Origin: Pseudomonas entomophila
Lineage (GTDB): Bacteria > Pseudomonadota > Gammaproteobacteria > Pseudomonadales > Pseudomonadaceae
NCBI RefSeq assembly: GCF_029193575.1
Contig: NZ_JARGCS010000047.1
Coordinates: 248,001-312,000, forward strand
Reading direction: 5' to 3'
Length of the DNA: 64,000 nucleotides
The notes beneath the pieces are model-generated. The model was given only the letters and a program-made list of their open reading frames with translations, was not told the origin of the DNA and did no database searches. This document shows, piece after piece, positions 49,058 through 57,739 of the stretch. Position 1 is the first letter of the stretch. Every line of letters starts with the position of its first letter. The position numbers and the translations under genes were made by a program.

Positions 49058-49837
49058 ATGAAAACACTCTTTACCGCTCTCCTCCTGCTGGCCCTGGCCG
49101 GTTGTTCCAGCGGCCTGCGCATCGACCGCAGCCACACTTCGGCCAACCAGGACAGCCGCATCCAGTTCGTCGTCGTGCACTACACCAACGCCTCGCTGGA
49201 GCGCTCGCTGGCACTGCTGACCCATGGCGAGGTCAGTAGCCACTACCTGATCGGCGACGACCGCAACGCCACGGTCTACCAACTGGTGGACGAAAACCGT
49301 CGCTCATGGCACGCCGGCGAAAGCCAGTGGCAGGGGCGCACTTGGCTCAACTCCAGCTCCATCGGCATCGAGATCGTCAATCCGGGCTACACCGACACAC
49401 CCAACGGCCGCCTCTGGCACCCCTACAGCGAGGCGCAGGTACAGGCGCTGATCGCCTTGCTGCGGGACATCGTCAAGCGCAACAACATCGAGCCGCGCCA
49501 CATCATCGGGCACAGTGATATCGCGCCGCTGCGCAAGCTCGACCCGGGGCCGCTGTTCCCGTGGAAGCGGTTGGCCGACGCCGGGCTGGGTATCTGGCCG
49601 GACGCCGCCGCGGTGGCGCGCCAGCAGGTGTATTTCGGGGCCAACCCACCGGGCATCCTCTGGTACCAGCAGCAGTTGGCGCGGTTCGGCTATGCCATCG
49701 AGCAGAATGGCGAGCTGGATGTGGCCACGCGGCATGTGATCGCGGCGTTCCAGATGCGCTTCCGGCCGCAACGCTTCGATGGGCAGCCGGATGCGCAGAC
49801 GGCTGCCCTGTTGCAGGTGCTTAACAGTCAGCGCTGA
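49058..49837 (+). CDS. AmpDh2-like lipoprotein N-acetylmuramoyl-L-alanine amidase
   Basis: 259 residues from the ATG at 49058. Lipobox LAGC follows MKTLFTALLLLA. The amidase_2 zinc site is formed by His in VVHYTNAS, His in IIGHSDIAPLRKLDPG and the Asp of the same block. A C-terminal peptidoglycan-binding domain (about 185-259, GYAIEQNGELDVATRHVIAAF) follows. This fits AmpDh2, an outer-membrane-anchored enzyme that trims cell-wall peptidoglycan, rather than cytosolic AmpD. The ribosome site is weak. Confidence 0.92.
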   Translation: MKTLFTALLLLALAGCSSGLRIDRSHTSANQDSRIQFVVVHYTNASLERSLALLTHGEVSSHYLIGDDRNATVYQLVDENRRSWHAGESQWQGRTWLNSSSIGIEIVNPGYTDTPNGRLWHPYSEAQVQALIALLRDIVKRNNIEPRHIIGHSDIAPLRKLDPGPLFPWKRLADAGLGIWPDAAAVARQQVYFGANPPGILWYQQQLARFGYAIEQNGELDVATRHVIAAFQMRFRPQRFDGQPDAQTAALLQVLNSQR

Positions 49838-49847
49838 GGTGTTCAGC

Positions 49848-49868
49848 CGGGCCCCGTGATCGGGCCCG
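49848..49868. terminator. Hairpin downstream of amidase gene
   Basis: CGGGCCC and GGGCCCG pair around a 7-base loop, directly after the amidase stop codon. No good T-run follows, so its strength as a terminator is uncertain. Confidence 0.45.
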
Positions 49869-49919
49869 TAAGAACATCATAACCCTTCGACCCCCGCTCA
49901 ACGGCCAAGCCGATCCGCC

Positions 49920-49953
49920 ATCCAGTTGCTATACCTTTTATATTCAACTGGAT
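49920..49953. promoter_or_regulatory. Inverted repeat at the start of the EAL gene
   Basis: ATCCAGTTG (49920-49928) faces CAACTGGAT (49945-49953) perfectly across an A/T-rich 16-base spacer (ctatacctttta...). The right arm ends just before the chosen start codon. It could be a repressor operator over a promoter or an mRNA hairpin covering the ribosome site. Confidence 0.55.
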
Positions 49954-49960
49954 GCCCTGC

Positions 49961-51580
49961 ATGTCTGCCTTCATCGCCTCCGTGCGCCAATTATTCTACC
50001 GCCCCTGGACGCTGGCCTCGCTGGTGGCCCTGGCCAGCGCCGCGTTGCTGCTGGCCGCCAGCTTCGGCGTGACCCTGCAACAGATGAAGCAGAGCGAGAG
50101 CGCACAGATGAACGCCCGTGGCGAGCGCTTCCTGGAGCGCCTGGAGCAGGTGTTCGGCCAGTTGCGCGAAGGTGTCGACCAGTTGCAGGCACAACCCTTG
50201 CGCGGTTGCGATCCGGCGATGCTGGCCGCCTTGCAGCAGGTGAGCCTGAGCTACCGCTTCGTCTACGAGGCCGCCTACGTGGACGGCCCCGTGACGTGCT
50301 CCACGCGTGGTGGCGAACGGGTGATGGAGCCGCTGCGCGCCCCGGACATCCAGGGCCCCACCTATAGCTACTGGCTCAACACCACCACCGAACCCAACGA
50401 AAACCTCGCCGCACTGATGCTGGGCCGTGGCAAGTTCCTGGTCTCGACCTCGCGCGGGCACCTCACCGATGTGGTCGACCTGCCCCCCGGCGGCAGCCTG
50501 CTGGTCGTCCTCGACCACGGCACCCGCGCCATCCCGGTGCTCGGCCCCGCCCAGCCCTGGCCTCCGGTCGCCGACTGGCCGCCGCCGTCGCACAAGGCGC
50601 TGCTGGAGCTCAGCGACCGCCTCATCTACCGCATGCCGACCAAGTCGCCGGATTACCAACTGGTGCTGATCGCGCCCCGCGCGAGCCTGCCGCTGAAGAT
50701 GAACGGCATGCTCTGGTTGCTGTTCCCCGGCAGCTTGCTGCTGGCCTGTTGTATCGGCTGGCTGGTGCTGCAATTGATCCTGCAGCGCCGCTCGATGAGC
50801 TCGGAGCTGCAGCAGGCGCTGCGCCGGGGCGAGTTGCAGGTGTTGTACCAGCCGATCTTCGAACTCGACAGCCGCCGCTGCGTCGGCGCCGAGGCCCTGG
50901 TGCGCTGGCGACGGCCAGACGGCACGCTGACCAGCCCCGAGCTGTTCATCCCGCTGGCCGAGAACACCGGGCAGATCCGCCAGATCACCGACTTCGTGCT
51001 GCAACGGGTGCTGGAGCAACTGGGCCAGCTGCTGAGGGCCAACCGTCACCTGTACATCTCGGTGAACCTCGCGGCCTGCGACGTCATGGTGCCGCGCATT
51101 GGCCGGGTCGCGGCGCGGCTGTTGGCCCACCACCGGGTCTCGGCGAGCCAGATCGCCTTCGAGGTCACCGAGCGCGGGCTGATCGACGTGGTGGTGGCGC
51201 GCGACAACCTGCAAGCCCTGCGCAACGTCGGGCACCAGGTGCTGATCGATGATTTCGGCACCGGTTATTGCAGCCTGGCCTACTTGCAGACGCTGCCGGT
51301 GGATTGCCTGAAGATCGACAAGGCGTTCATCGACGCGCTGGGCCATGACGCCGCCAGCAGTGGCGTGGCCCCGCACATCATTCGCATGGCCCACGACCTG
51401 CACCTGCGGGTGATCGCCGAAGGTATCGAGTGCGAGGACCAGGCGGTGCTGCTCAACAGTGAAGGGGTGAACTATGGGCAGGGCTGGTTGTTCGCCCACC
51501 CGTTGAACGCGCGGCAGTTCGCCGAGCTGATTACCCGGGGGCGGCGGATGGGCGCGCGGCGAATCGATGATGAGCCTTGA
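49961..51580 (+). CDS. CSS-motif EAL c-di-GMP phosphodiesterase
   Basis: 539 residues from the ATG at 49961 (an in-frame ATG at 49952 has no ribosome site). Two membrane helices (about 20-40 and 245-268) flank a periplasmic CSS-type sensor domain with cysteines in LRGCDPAML and VTCSTRGG. The EAL domain (about 280-530) keeps the metal and catalytic residues: GAEALVRW, YISVNLAACD, EVTERG, LIDDFGTGYCS, CLKIDKAFID and VIAEGIE. In E. coli PdeC relatives periplasmic disulfide state controls activity; dsbA is nearby. Confidence 0.92.
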   Translation: MSAFIASVRQLFYRPWTLASLVALASAALLLAASFGVTLQQMKQSESAQMNARGERFLERLEQVFGQLREGVDQLQAQPLRGCDPAMLAALQQVSLSYRFVYEAAYVDGPVTCSTRGGERVMEPLRAPDIQGPTYSYWLNTTTEPNENLAALMLGRGKFLVSTSRGHLTDVVDLPPGGSLLVVLDHGTRAIPVLGPAQPWPPVADWPPPSHKALLELSDRLIYRMPTKSPDYQLVLIAPRASLPLKMNGMLWLLFPGSLLLACCIGWLVLQLILQRRSMSSELQQALRRGELQVLYQPIFELDSRRCVGAEALVRWRRPDGTLTSPELFIPLAENTGQIRQITDFVLQRVLEQLGQLLRANRHLYISVNLAACDVMVPRIGRVAARLLAHHRVSASQIAFEVTERGLIDVVVARDNLQALRNVGHQVLIDDFGTGYCSLAYLQTLPVDCLKIDKAFIDALGHDAASSGVAPHIIRMAHDLHLRVIAEGIECEDQAVLLNSEGVNYGQGWLFAHPLNARQFAELITRGRRMGARRIDDEP

Positions 51581-51605
51581 GGGTTGGTTGTGTCATTGCC
51601 GGCCC

Positions 51606-51680
51606 TCTCGCGGGTCAAGCCCCACAGGCATTCCGCTGAATTCGAGGCCAGCGGGGGACCTGCGGGGGCTTGCCCCGCGA
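51606..51680. repeat. REP pair between EAL gene and kinB
   Basis: CTCGCGGGTCAAGCCCC on the left faces GGGGCTTGCCCCGCGA on the right, with a partially paired centre (CAGGcattccGCTG...). It lies between the convergent ends of the EAL gene and kinB. Confidence 0.75.
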
Positions 51681-51698
51681 CAGCGCCGACACAGCCAC

Positions 51699-53465
51699 CT
51701 AGACCGGCAAGGCCATGTAGAACTGCGTCCCCTGCCCCGGACGTGAAAACACCCCCATCCGCCCGCCGTGCAACTGCACGATCTCCTTGCACAGCGCCAA
51801 CCCCAGCCCTGCGCCGCCTTTCTTGCGCCCCACCTGCACGAACGGTTCGAAGATGCGCCCCTGCTGCCCATAGGCGATCCCCTCGCCGTTGTCCTCGACG
51901 CTGACGATCACCCGCTCGGCGTGCCGCCGCGCCGACAGGCGAATGCGCCCACCGTTGGCGGTGTGACGGATGGCGTTGTGCAGCAGGTTGTCCAGCACCC
52001 GTTCAAGCTGGGCGAGGTCGGCCTGGATGTGCGGCAGGGGTGGCTCCAGTGCCTTGACCAGCTCGATCCGCTTTTCCGCCGCCGGCTCGGCGAACCGCGC
52101 CTGGGCGCGTTCCAGCAGCTCGTCGATGTTGCACGGCGCCAGCTCGAGCTTTTGCAGGCCGCTCTGGTAACGCGAGAAGTTCAGCAGGTCGTTGATCAAT
52201 TGGGTCAGGCGCTGCATCTCCTCGCCGATGGTCTCCACCAGGTCGTTCTCACGCGCCTCGGGCGCAAACTTCACCCGCTCGCGCAGCAACCCGAAGGCCA
52301 TGTGCATGCCGGTGATCGGCGTGCGCAGCTCATGGGAGGCACGCAGCACGAACTCACTGCGCACCCGCTCGAAGGCGCGCTGCTCGGTGACGTCGTGCAA
52401 CACCATCACCGCCCCGAGGATCGGCCCTTGGGGGTGGCTGACCGGGGTCAGGCTGTAGGTCAGCAAGCGGGTTTCCTCGTCCACCTCGATGCTCAGGTCG
52501 TCCGGTGCGCGGTCCAGGCTGCCGCCGCGCAGGACCTGGCGCAACTGCTGTTCCAGCTCCGGGCGCTGCAACGCCTCGGCCAGGCCGCTGCCCACTCGGC
52601 TGGCGTCCCACCCCAGCTGGCGCTGGGCCACGGGGTTGAGGTGTTCCAGGTGGCCTTGGCGGTCGATGATCAGCAGGCCGTCGTCGATGCTGTCGAGTAC
52701 CGCTTGCAAGCGCTGTTGGCCAGCCAGCAGTTCATCGACGTTGGTGGCCTGGTGCTTGCGCAGGGCATCGGCCATCAGGCCAAAGCGGCGGGTCAGCTGG
52801 TTCAGCTCGGTGGCCTGGGTCACCGGCAGGGTTACATCGAAATTGCCCTGCCCGACCTGATCGGCCGCCTTGGCCAGGGCTTCGATCGGCTGTCCGAAGC
52901 GGCGGGCGATGTTGTGTGCGGTGATGAAGCCCAGCACCAGCACCGCCAGGCCCATCAGGCCCAGGGCGCCGCTGATCAGCAGCGCCCGGTCGCGGGCGCG
53001 CACTTCGCTCTGGGTGATGTGCTCGAGGGCCTGCTTGTGCGAGTCGATCAGGTCAATGCGCACTTGGTTGAAGGCGGCGCCCAGCGGCTGCTCCAGGCCC
53101 ATGCTGTGGGCGGGCGCCGGGCTTTCGCGGTAAGCCTGGAGAAACGCCGCGTAGTTGCTGCTGGCCTTGCTGAAGCCGGTGCGTTCACCACCTTGCTCCA
53201 GGCCATCGTTGAGCAGGTGCTGGAAGCTGTCCTGCAAGCTGACAAGGCTTTTGGGGTCGGTGTCCTCATCGAGCATCAAGTTCAACTGCTCGCCCAGGTT
53301 CTGCCGAAGCTTGAGCCCCACTTCCAGGGTGTGGGTGGTGTCGCGCACCAGTGCTTGCTGCATCGTGGCCATCTGCAACACGCTGAACAAGCCCAGCAGC
53401 AGCCCCAGCAGCGCCACGGTGACCAGCGCCGAAATGCTGAGGAACAACCGTGTGCGCAGCTTCAT
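51699..53465 (-). CDS. kinB: Sensor histidine kinase/phosphatase KinB
   Basis: 588 residues from the ATG at 53465. Two membrane helices (about 8-30 and 160-180) enclose a helical periplasmic sensor; HAMP (about 182-235), PAS (about 250-360) and a HisKA/HATPase kinase core follow. The phospho-His is in RASHELRTPITG; N-box NLLHNAIRHT, G1 DNGEGI and G2 GAGLGLAL are intact. In P. aeruginosa KinB phosphorylates and dephosphorylates AlgB and restrains alginate synthesis. It is 11 bases after algB. Confidence 0.96.
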   Translation of the reverse strand: MKLRTRLFLSISALVTVALLGLLLGLFSVLQMATMQQALVRDTTHTLEVGLKLRQNLGEQLNLMLDEDTDPKSLVSLQDSFQHLLNDGLEQGGERTGFSKASSNYAAFLQAYRESPAPAHSMGLEQPLGAAFNQVRIDLIDSHKQALEHITQSEVRARDRALLISGALGLMGLAVLVLGFITAHNIARRFGQPIEALAKAADQVGQGNFDVTLPVTQATELNQLTRRFGLMADALRKHQATNVDELLAGQQRLQAVLDSIDDGLLIIDRQGHLEHLNPVAQRQLGWDASRVGSGLAEALQRPELEQQLRQVLRGGSLDRAPDDLSIEVDEETRLLTYSLTPVSHPQGPILGAVMVLHDVTEQRAFERVRSEFVLRASHELRTPITGMHMAFGLLRERVKFAPEARENDLVETIGEEMQRLTQLINDLLNFSRYQSGLQKLELAPCNIDELLERAQARFAEPAAEKRIELVKALEPPLPHIQADLAQLERVLDNLLHNAIRHTANGGRIRLSARRHAERVIVSVEDNGEGIAYGQQGRIFEPFVQVGRKKGGAGLGLALCKEIVQLHGGRMGVFSRPGQGTQFYMALPV

Positions 53466-53476
53466 GGGCGGCCACC

Positions 53477-54823
<1,347 letters not shown>

Positions 54824-55035
54824 TTTTCCTGCGCTCCTTTGGGAATGATCTCAATTAGTGTCGGAAAAATCGGGCAAGTTGCATGGTCGATTCTGAAGGA
54901 TTCCGTCCTTTGCATGCTAGCTGCTGCGTCCGTTATTGGCTAACAGATTGAAATATAAGGAGTTAGTGAGAAATTTCAGGCTGGCACGCAGGTTGCGACG
55001 GTCTCTGGCTTTGTCAGTCAAAAGGAGAAGGCGCC
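54824..55035 (+). promoter_or_regulatory. algB-BON divergent control region
   Basis: 212 bases, notably A/T-rich. It contains a direct repeat TTGCATG at 54879-54885 and 54910-54916 (31 bases apart, about three helical turns), lying 66-103 bases before the sigma-54 promoter at 54982, a typical place for an NtrC-type activator. AAAAGGAGAAGG precedes the BON gene. Confidence 0.5.
54982..54996 (+). promoter_or_regulatory. Sigma-54 promoter of BON-domain gene
   Basis: TGGCACGCAGGTTGC: the -24 element TGGCAC and the -12 element TTGC have the GG and GC dinucleotides exactly 12 bases apart (start to start), as sigma-54 requires. The start codon is 40 bases downstream. Confidence 0.82.
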
Positions 55036-55857
55036 ATGCCTGTCATCCCGAAGGCCACGCTGTTGGCCGCCAGCCTGTGCGCGGTACTCACACCCGCGTT
55101 CGCCGATCCGCTGCAGGACGCCCGCCTCGAGGGCGCCTTGCAGACCGCACTGTCGCTCAACAAGGTGCTCAACCCGTTCCGCATCGAGGTCACGGTCGAC
55201 GGTACGCGGGCGCGTCTTGGCGGCGAAGTGGAGAACGTGGTGGAGCGCGAGCTTGCCGAGCGCGTGGCGCTGGCCACCCGCGGTGTCGAGCAGGTGGACA
55301 ACCAGCTACAGGTCAACGCCGAGCTGGTGGAGCAAGCCCTGGAACGGCGCGCCTATGCCCAGCGCCTGGAGGACGCCACCCTCACCGCGATCATCCGTGC
55401 TCGCCTGTTGTGGAGCCGGGTCACCGAGCGCTCGCCCATCGAGGTCGAGAGCCGCGAAGGCGTGGTAACCCTGCGTGGGCGGGTCGACAGCATCGAGGCC
55501 AAGGAACTGGCCGGGGTGTTGGCGCGCACCAGCGACGGGGTCTATCTGGTCAACAACCTCGTCAGCCTGGATTCCGCTGCGTTGGCCAAGGCCCGAGAGA
55601 CGCCAGTCGACGCGTCCAGCGCTGCGCAGCCCAGCGACCGCTGGATCGTCGACAAGATCCAGGCCAGCTACCGCTACAGCCGCAACCTGGATGGCCTGAA
55701 CATCAAGGTCGCCAGCGCCGAAGGCGTGGTGCGGCTGTCGGGCGAGGTGGTGAGCAGCGAGCAAAAGACCATTGCCCAGGAGATCGCCCGGCAGATCGTC
55801 GGTGTGCGGGGTGTGGACGCCGACATGTTGCGTGTAGCGATCAAGGTCGAGGGATGA
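55036..55857 (+). CDS. Triple-BON-domain periplasmic protein
   Basis: 273 residues with a signal peptide (MPVIPKATLLAASLCAVLTPAFA). Three BON repeats are visible at about 30-98, 112-180 and 200-272; each has the pattern of an alpha helix, then VxGxVxLxGxV (TVDGTRARLGGEV, ESREGVVTLRGRV, ASAEGVVRLSGEV), then helix and NNL/DAD-type end. BON proteins bind phospholipid or the envelope and respond to osmotic or envelope stress (OsmY, DolP). A consensus sigma-54 promoter drives it, divergent from algB. Confidence 0.9.
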   Translation: MPVIPKATLLAASLCAVLTPAFADPLQDARLEGALQTALSLNKVLNPFRIEVTVDGTRARLGGEVENVVERELAERVALATRGVEQVDNQLQVNAELVEQALERRAYAQRLEDATLTAIIRARLLWSRVTERSPIEVESREGVVTLRGRVDSIEAKELAGVLARTSDGVYLVNNLVSLDSAALAKARETPVDASSAAQPSDRWIVDKIQASYRYSRNLDGLNIKVASAEGVVRLSGEVVSSEQKTIAQEIARQIVGVRGVDADMLRVAIKVEG

Positions 55858-55858
55858 A

Positions 55859-55875
55859 TCGTGCAAAACGCACGA
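55859..55875. promoter_or_regulatory. Dyad TCGTGC-N5-GCACGA
   Basis: Perfect 6-base inverted repeat around aaaac, just after the BON stop and about 97 bases before the second sigma-54 promoter. Its position fits an enhancer-binding site for an NtrC-type activator; it could also belong to the terminator that follows. Confidence 0.4.
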
Positions 55876-55876
55876 G

Positions 55877-55928
55877 GCGCCGAGGGCCATCGTGCAGGAT
55901 ACGTCCTCAAGGCGCTTCGGTATTTTTA
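55877..55928 (+). terminator. Terminator after BON gene
   Basis: GCGCCGAGG (55877-55885) can pair with CCTC..GGCGC (55905-55915, two-base bulge), followed by TTCGGTATTTTTATT. This would separate the BON transcript from the next unit. Confidence 0.5.
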
Positions 55929-55970
55929 TTAAGTTATTGATTTTTAAATACTTTTTTGAAAGAAAAAGGC

Positions 55971-55985
55971 TGGCACGCAGGCTGC
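55971..55985 (+). promoter_or_regulatory. Sigma-54 promoter of small envelope-protein operon
   Basis: TGGCACGCAGGCTGC: same -24 element and spacer as the promoter at 54982 (TGGCACGCAGG shared), with CTGC at -12. GG and GC are again 12 bases apart. An A/T-rich tract (55920-55965) precedes it, as is common for IHF-bent sigma-54 promoters. The first gene starts 48 bases downstream. Confidence 0.82.
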
Positions 55986-56032
55986 AATGATCCTCCCAGG
56001 TTTGGATAACAAGTACAGCAGGAGGAGCCGGC

Positions 56033-56317
56033 ATGAACCGCCAATCCGTCAACCGCCCGCAGATCGCCGCACTGCCCGTTCACCAGTTCCTGTACCTGGG
56101 CATGGCGCTGCTGCTGACCCTGGCCGCTGGCCAGGCGTACCACAGCTGGCAGACCGCTCGCCTGGCCGACCAGGTGGCGGCGCAGACTGCATTGTTGACC
56201 CAGTTCCAGGCGACTCGTGCCAACACGCTGGTCAAGGCCACCCAGCCACTGCCGGTGGCCAAAACCGCGCCGGGCACGGTGGAAAGCATCGTTCCCCAGC
56301 AGCGCTGGGTGTTCTGA
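56033..56317 (+). CDS. Small single-pass membrane protein, unknown
   Basis: 94 residues. One membrane helix at about 19-37 (FLYLGMALLLTLAAGQAY) followed by a short helical stretch (about 40-65) and a Pro/Val-rich tail ending in PQQRWVF. I recognise no domain. AGGAGGAG precedes the ATG. It is the first gene after the second sigma-54 promoter, followed at 57 bases by the DUF1328 gene. In P. aeruginosa an unnamed small gene (PA5482) holds a similar position. Confidence 0.75.
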   Translation: MNRQSVNRPQIAALPVHQFLYLGMALLLTLAAGQAYHSWQTARLADQVAAQTALLTQFQATRANTLVKATQPLPVAKTAPGTVESIVPQQRWVF

Positions 56318-56374
56318 GCCCGGCGCTGATCCCTCGCTGAAACGCTCGATCCCAAAAAAGAAAGGAGAACCACC

Positions 56375-56536
56375 ATGCTGAGTTGGGCAATCACATTCCT
56401 GATCATCGCCATCATCGCCGCTGTGTTGGGCTTCGGTGGTATCGCCGGCGCCGCTACCGGTATCGCGAAGATCCTGTTCATCGTCTTCCTGGTGCTGTTC
56501 GTGGCTTCCTTCTTCTTCGGACGCGGTAGAGGTTGA
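56375..56536 (+). CDS. DUF1328 small hydrophobic membrane protein
   Basis: 53 residues, too short for many gene finders. It reads MLSWAITFLIIAIIAAVLGF, then a Gly/Ala-rich turn GGIAGAATGIAK and a second helix ILFIVFLVLFVASFFFG ending RGRG. This is the YtjA/DUF1328 family of two-helix inner-membrane peptides, often linked to envelope or osmotic stress genes. AAAGGAGAA precedes the ATG. The next gene starts 2 bases after its stop. Confidence 0.92.
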   Translation: MLSWAITFLIIAIIAAVLGFGGIAGAATGIAKILFIVFLVLFVASFFFGRGRG

Positions 56537-56538
56537 CG

Positions 56539-57009
56539 ATGAGCAGGATGCTTCGTACCGCCCTGGCCACCGCCCTGCTGTTGGGCGGTGGTTCGGTGGC
56601 GATGGCGGCCAATGATGGCCAGGTCCGGGCCAACCAGTTGTTGGGCTCGGACCCCGACTACCGGGAAACCTGGCAATCGACGATCAAAAAGGAAGAGCGC
56701 CTGCCGGAATGGGTGATCAACCTCAGTGGCAGTTCCCCACAGCAGATGTCGGCGGTCATGGAGGATGGCGACAAGTTCCTGGTCGGTCCGCTGTGTGAAG
56801 CGGACGACAAGTGCACCTACAAGCGGTTGATCGTGGCGTTCAGTTGGGACAAGGACAAAGCCTACGGGATGCTCGTGGAAGTGCCCGAAGGCCTGCCGTC
56901 GGACAAGTCGCCGACCCGCCACGCGGATTACCGCTGGCTGGGCAAGCCGGACGACGGCATGAAGACCCTGCTGCAAGAACAGTTGAAGCGCGACCCGAAT
57001 TGGTACTGA
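56539..57009 (+). CDS. Ivy-family (lysozyme inhibitor-like) periplasmic protein
   Basis: 156 residues with a signal peptide (MSRMLRTALATALLLGGGSVAMA). The mature part follows the Ivy pattern: LPEWVINLSGSSPQQM, a cysteine loop GPLCEADDKCTY, then LIVAFSWDKDKAYGMLVEV. Classical Ivy inserts the CKPHDC loop histidine into the lysozyme active site; here the loop is C-EADDK-C with no histidine. It therefore fits the second Pseudomonas Ivy type and may have lost or changed its target. Last gene of the sigma-54 unit. Confidence 0.85.
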   Translation: MSRMLRTALATALLLGGGSVAMAANDGQVRANQLLGSDPDYRETWQSTIKKEERLPEWVINLSGSSPQQMSAVMEDGDKFLVGPLCEADDKCTYKRLIVAFSWDKDKAYGMLVEVPEGLPSDKSPTRHADYRWLGKPDDGMKTLLQEQLKRDPNWY

Positions 57010-57739
57010 CCAACGGTGGCGCGCTGTCACGATATAGAAGCTGAACCTATCTATCGTTCAGGCTTCTATGATGCGCCGCCCCGAGGACGGGCGGCACATG
57101 ACCAAGGGGCCGGGCTGTTCTGACTGTTGTAGGGTCGGAGTGGCCTAGGGGTACAGGGAGTACCTCCGCAATGGGCTGGGTCAGGTGAGATGGCATCGGA
57201 AGTTTCAGGTCAGTCGTGTCGGAAAGGCACCTAAAGCTGACCTGACTTCCGAAGCATCTATGTAAGGCGATTCGTCCTTCCTTGTAGCTTCTTTCCTTCG
57301 AGACACATTTTGACGTAACCGTACATCGAAATTTTTTCCCCTCCCGCAACACCTTCTCCAGGTGTCATTTCAGCCATTCGGATTGTCGAACACGCCATCC
57401 ATACACCCGAGCGAATACCGTCGTTTCTGCCTAAATATGGCGCTTTGGTCTTGTTCGGAAATCCGAACAATGAAATCACGCGCCCTGGGGCGGTGCGTTT
57501 TTAACGGGTTGCATCATGCCGATTCGGCATGGGCTACTCGTTTACGGCATTAGACTGCCCCCCTCCACGTCGCAATAGTTGCCGCCTTTTTTCGCTGGCC
57601 GAGCGTTCGTTCGCTCGCTCGCGGTGACCTTCGAAGGGGTCGCCGGACGGAAGCCAAACGCTGCCCGTGACGTTGCCAAAGGCTCTGGGACGCGCTTTTC
57701 GGTCCGGTTCCCAATGACCACTACAACAAAGGTAATGAC
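57010..57739. other. 730-base gene-free region before gltP
   Basis: No credible protein gene. It contains several strong symmetries: a hairpin ATAGAAGCTGAAC/GTTCAGGCTTCTAT (57034-57069), a longer hairpin at 57196-57252 (arms of 16-18 bases), a perfect 20-base dyad TTGTTCGGAAATCCGAACAA (57451-57470) and a perfect dyad CATGCCGATTCGGCATG (57515-57531). Base composition is less G/C-rich than its surroundings. It probably holds the gltP promoter and operators and perhaps an RNA gene. Confidence 0.6.
57451..57470. promoter_or_regulatory. Perfect operator-like dyad upstream of gltP
   Basis: TTGTTCGGAAATCCGAACAA: 9-base arms around AA, exact on both sides. This is the size and shape of a dimeric repressor site (the GTTCG...CGAAC core recalls IclR-type sites). 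The regulator is unknown. Confidence 0.5.

Noticed and set aside
57258..57479. 73-codon minus-strand frame before gltP
   Set aside because: No signal, domain or ribosome site, and it runs through the palindromic operator-like sequence.
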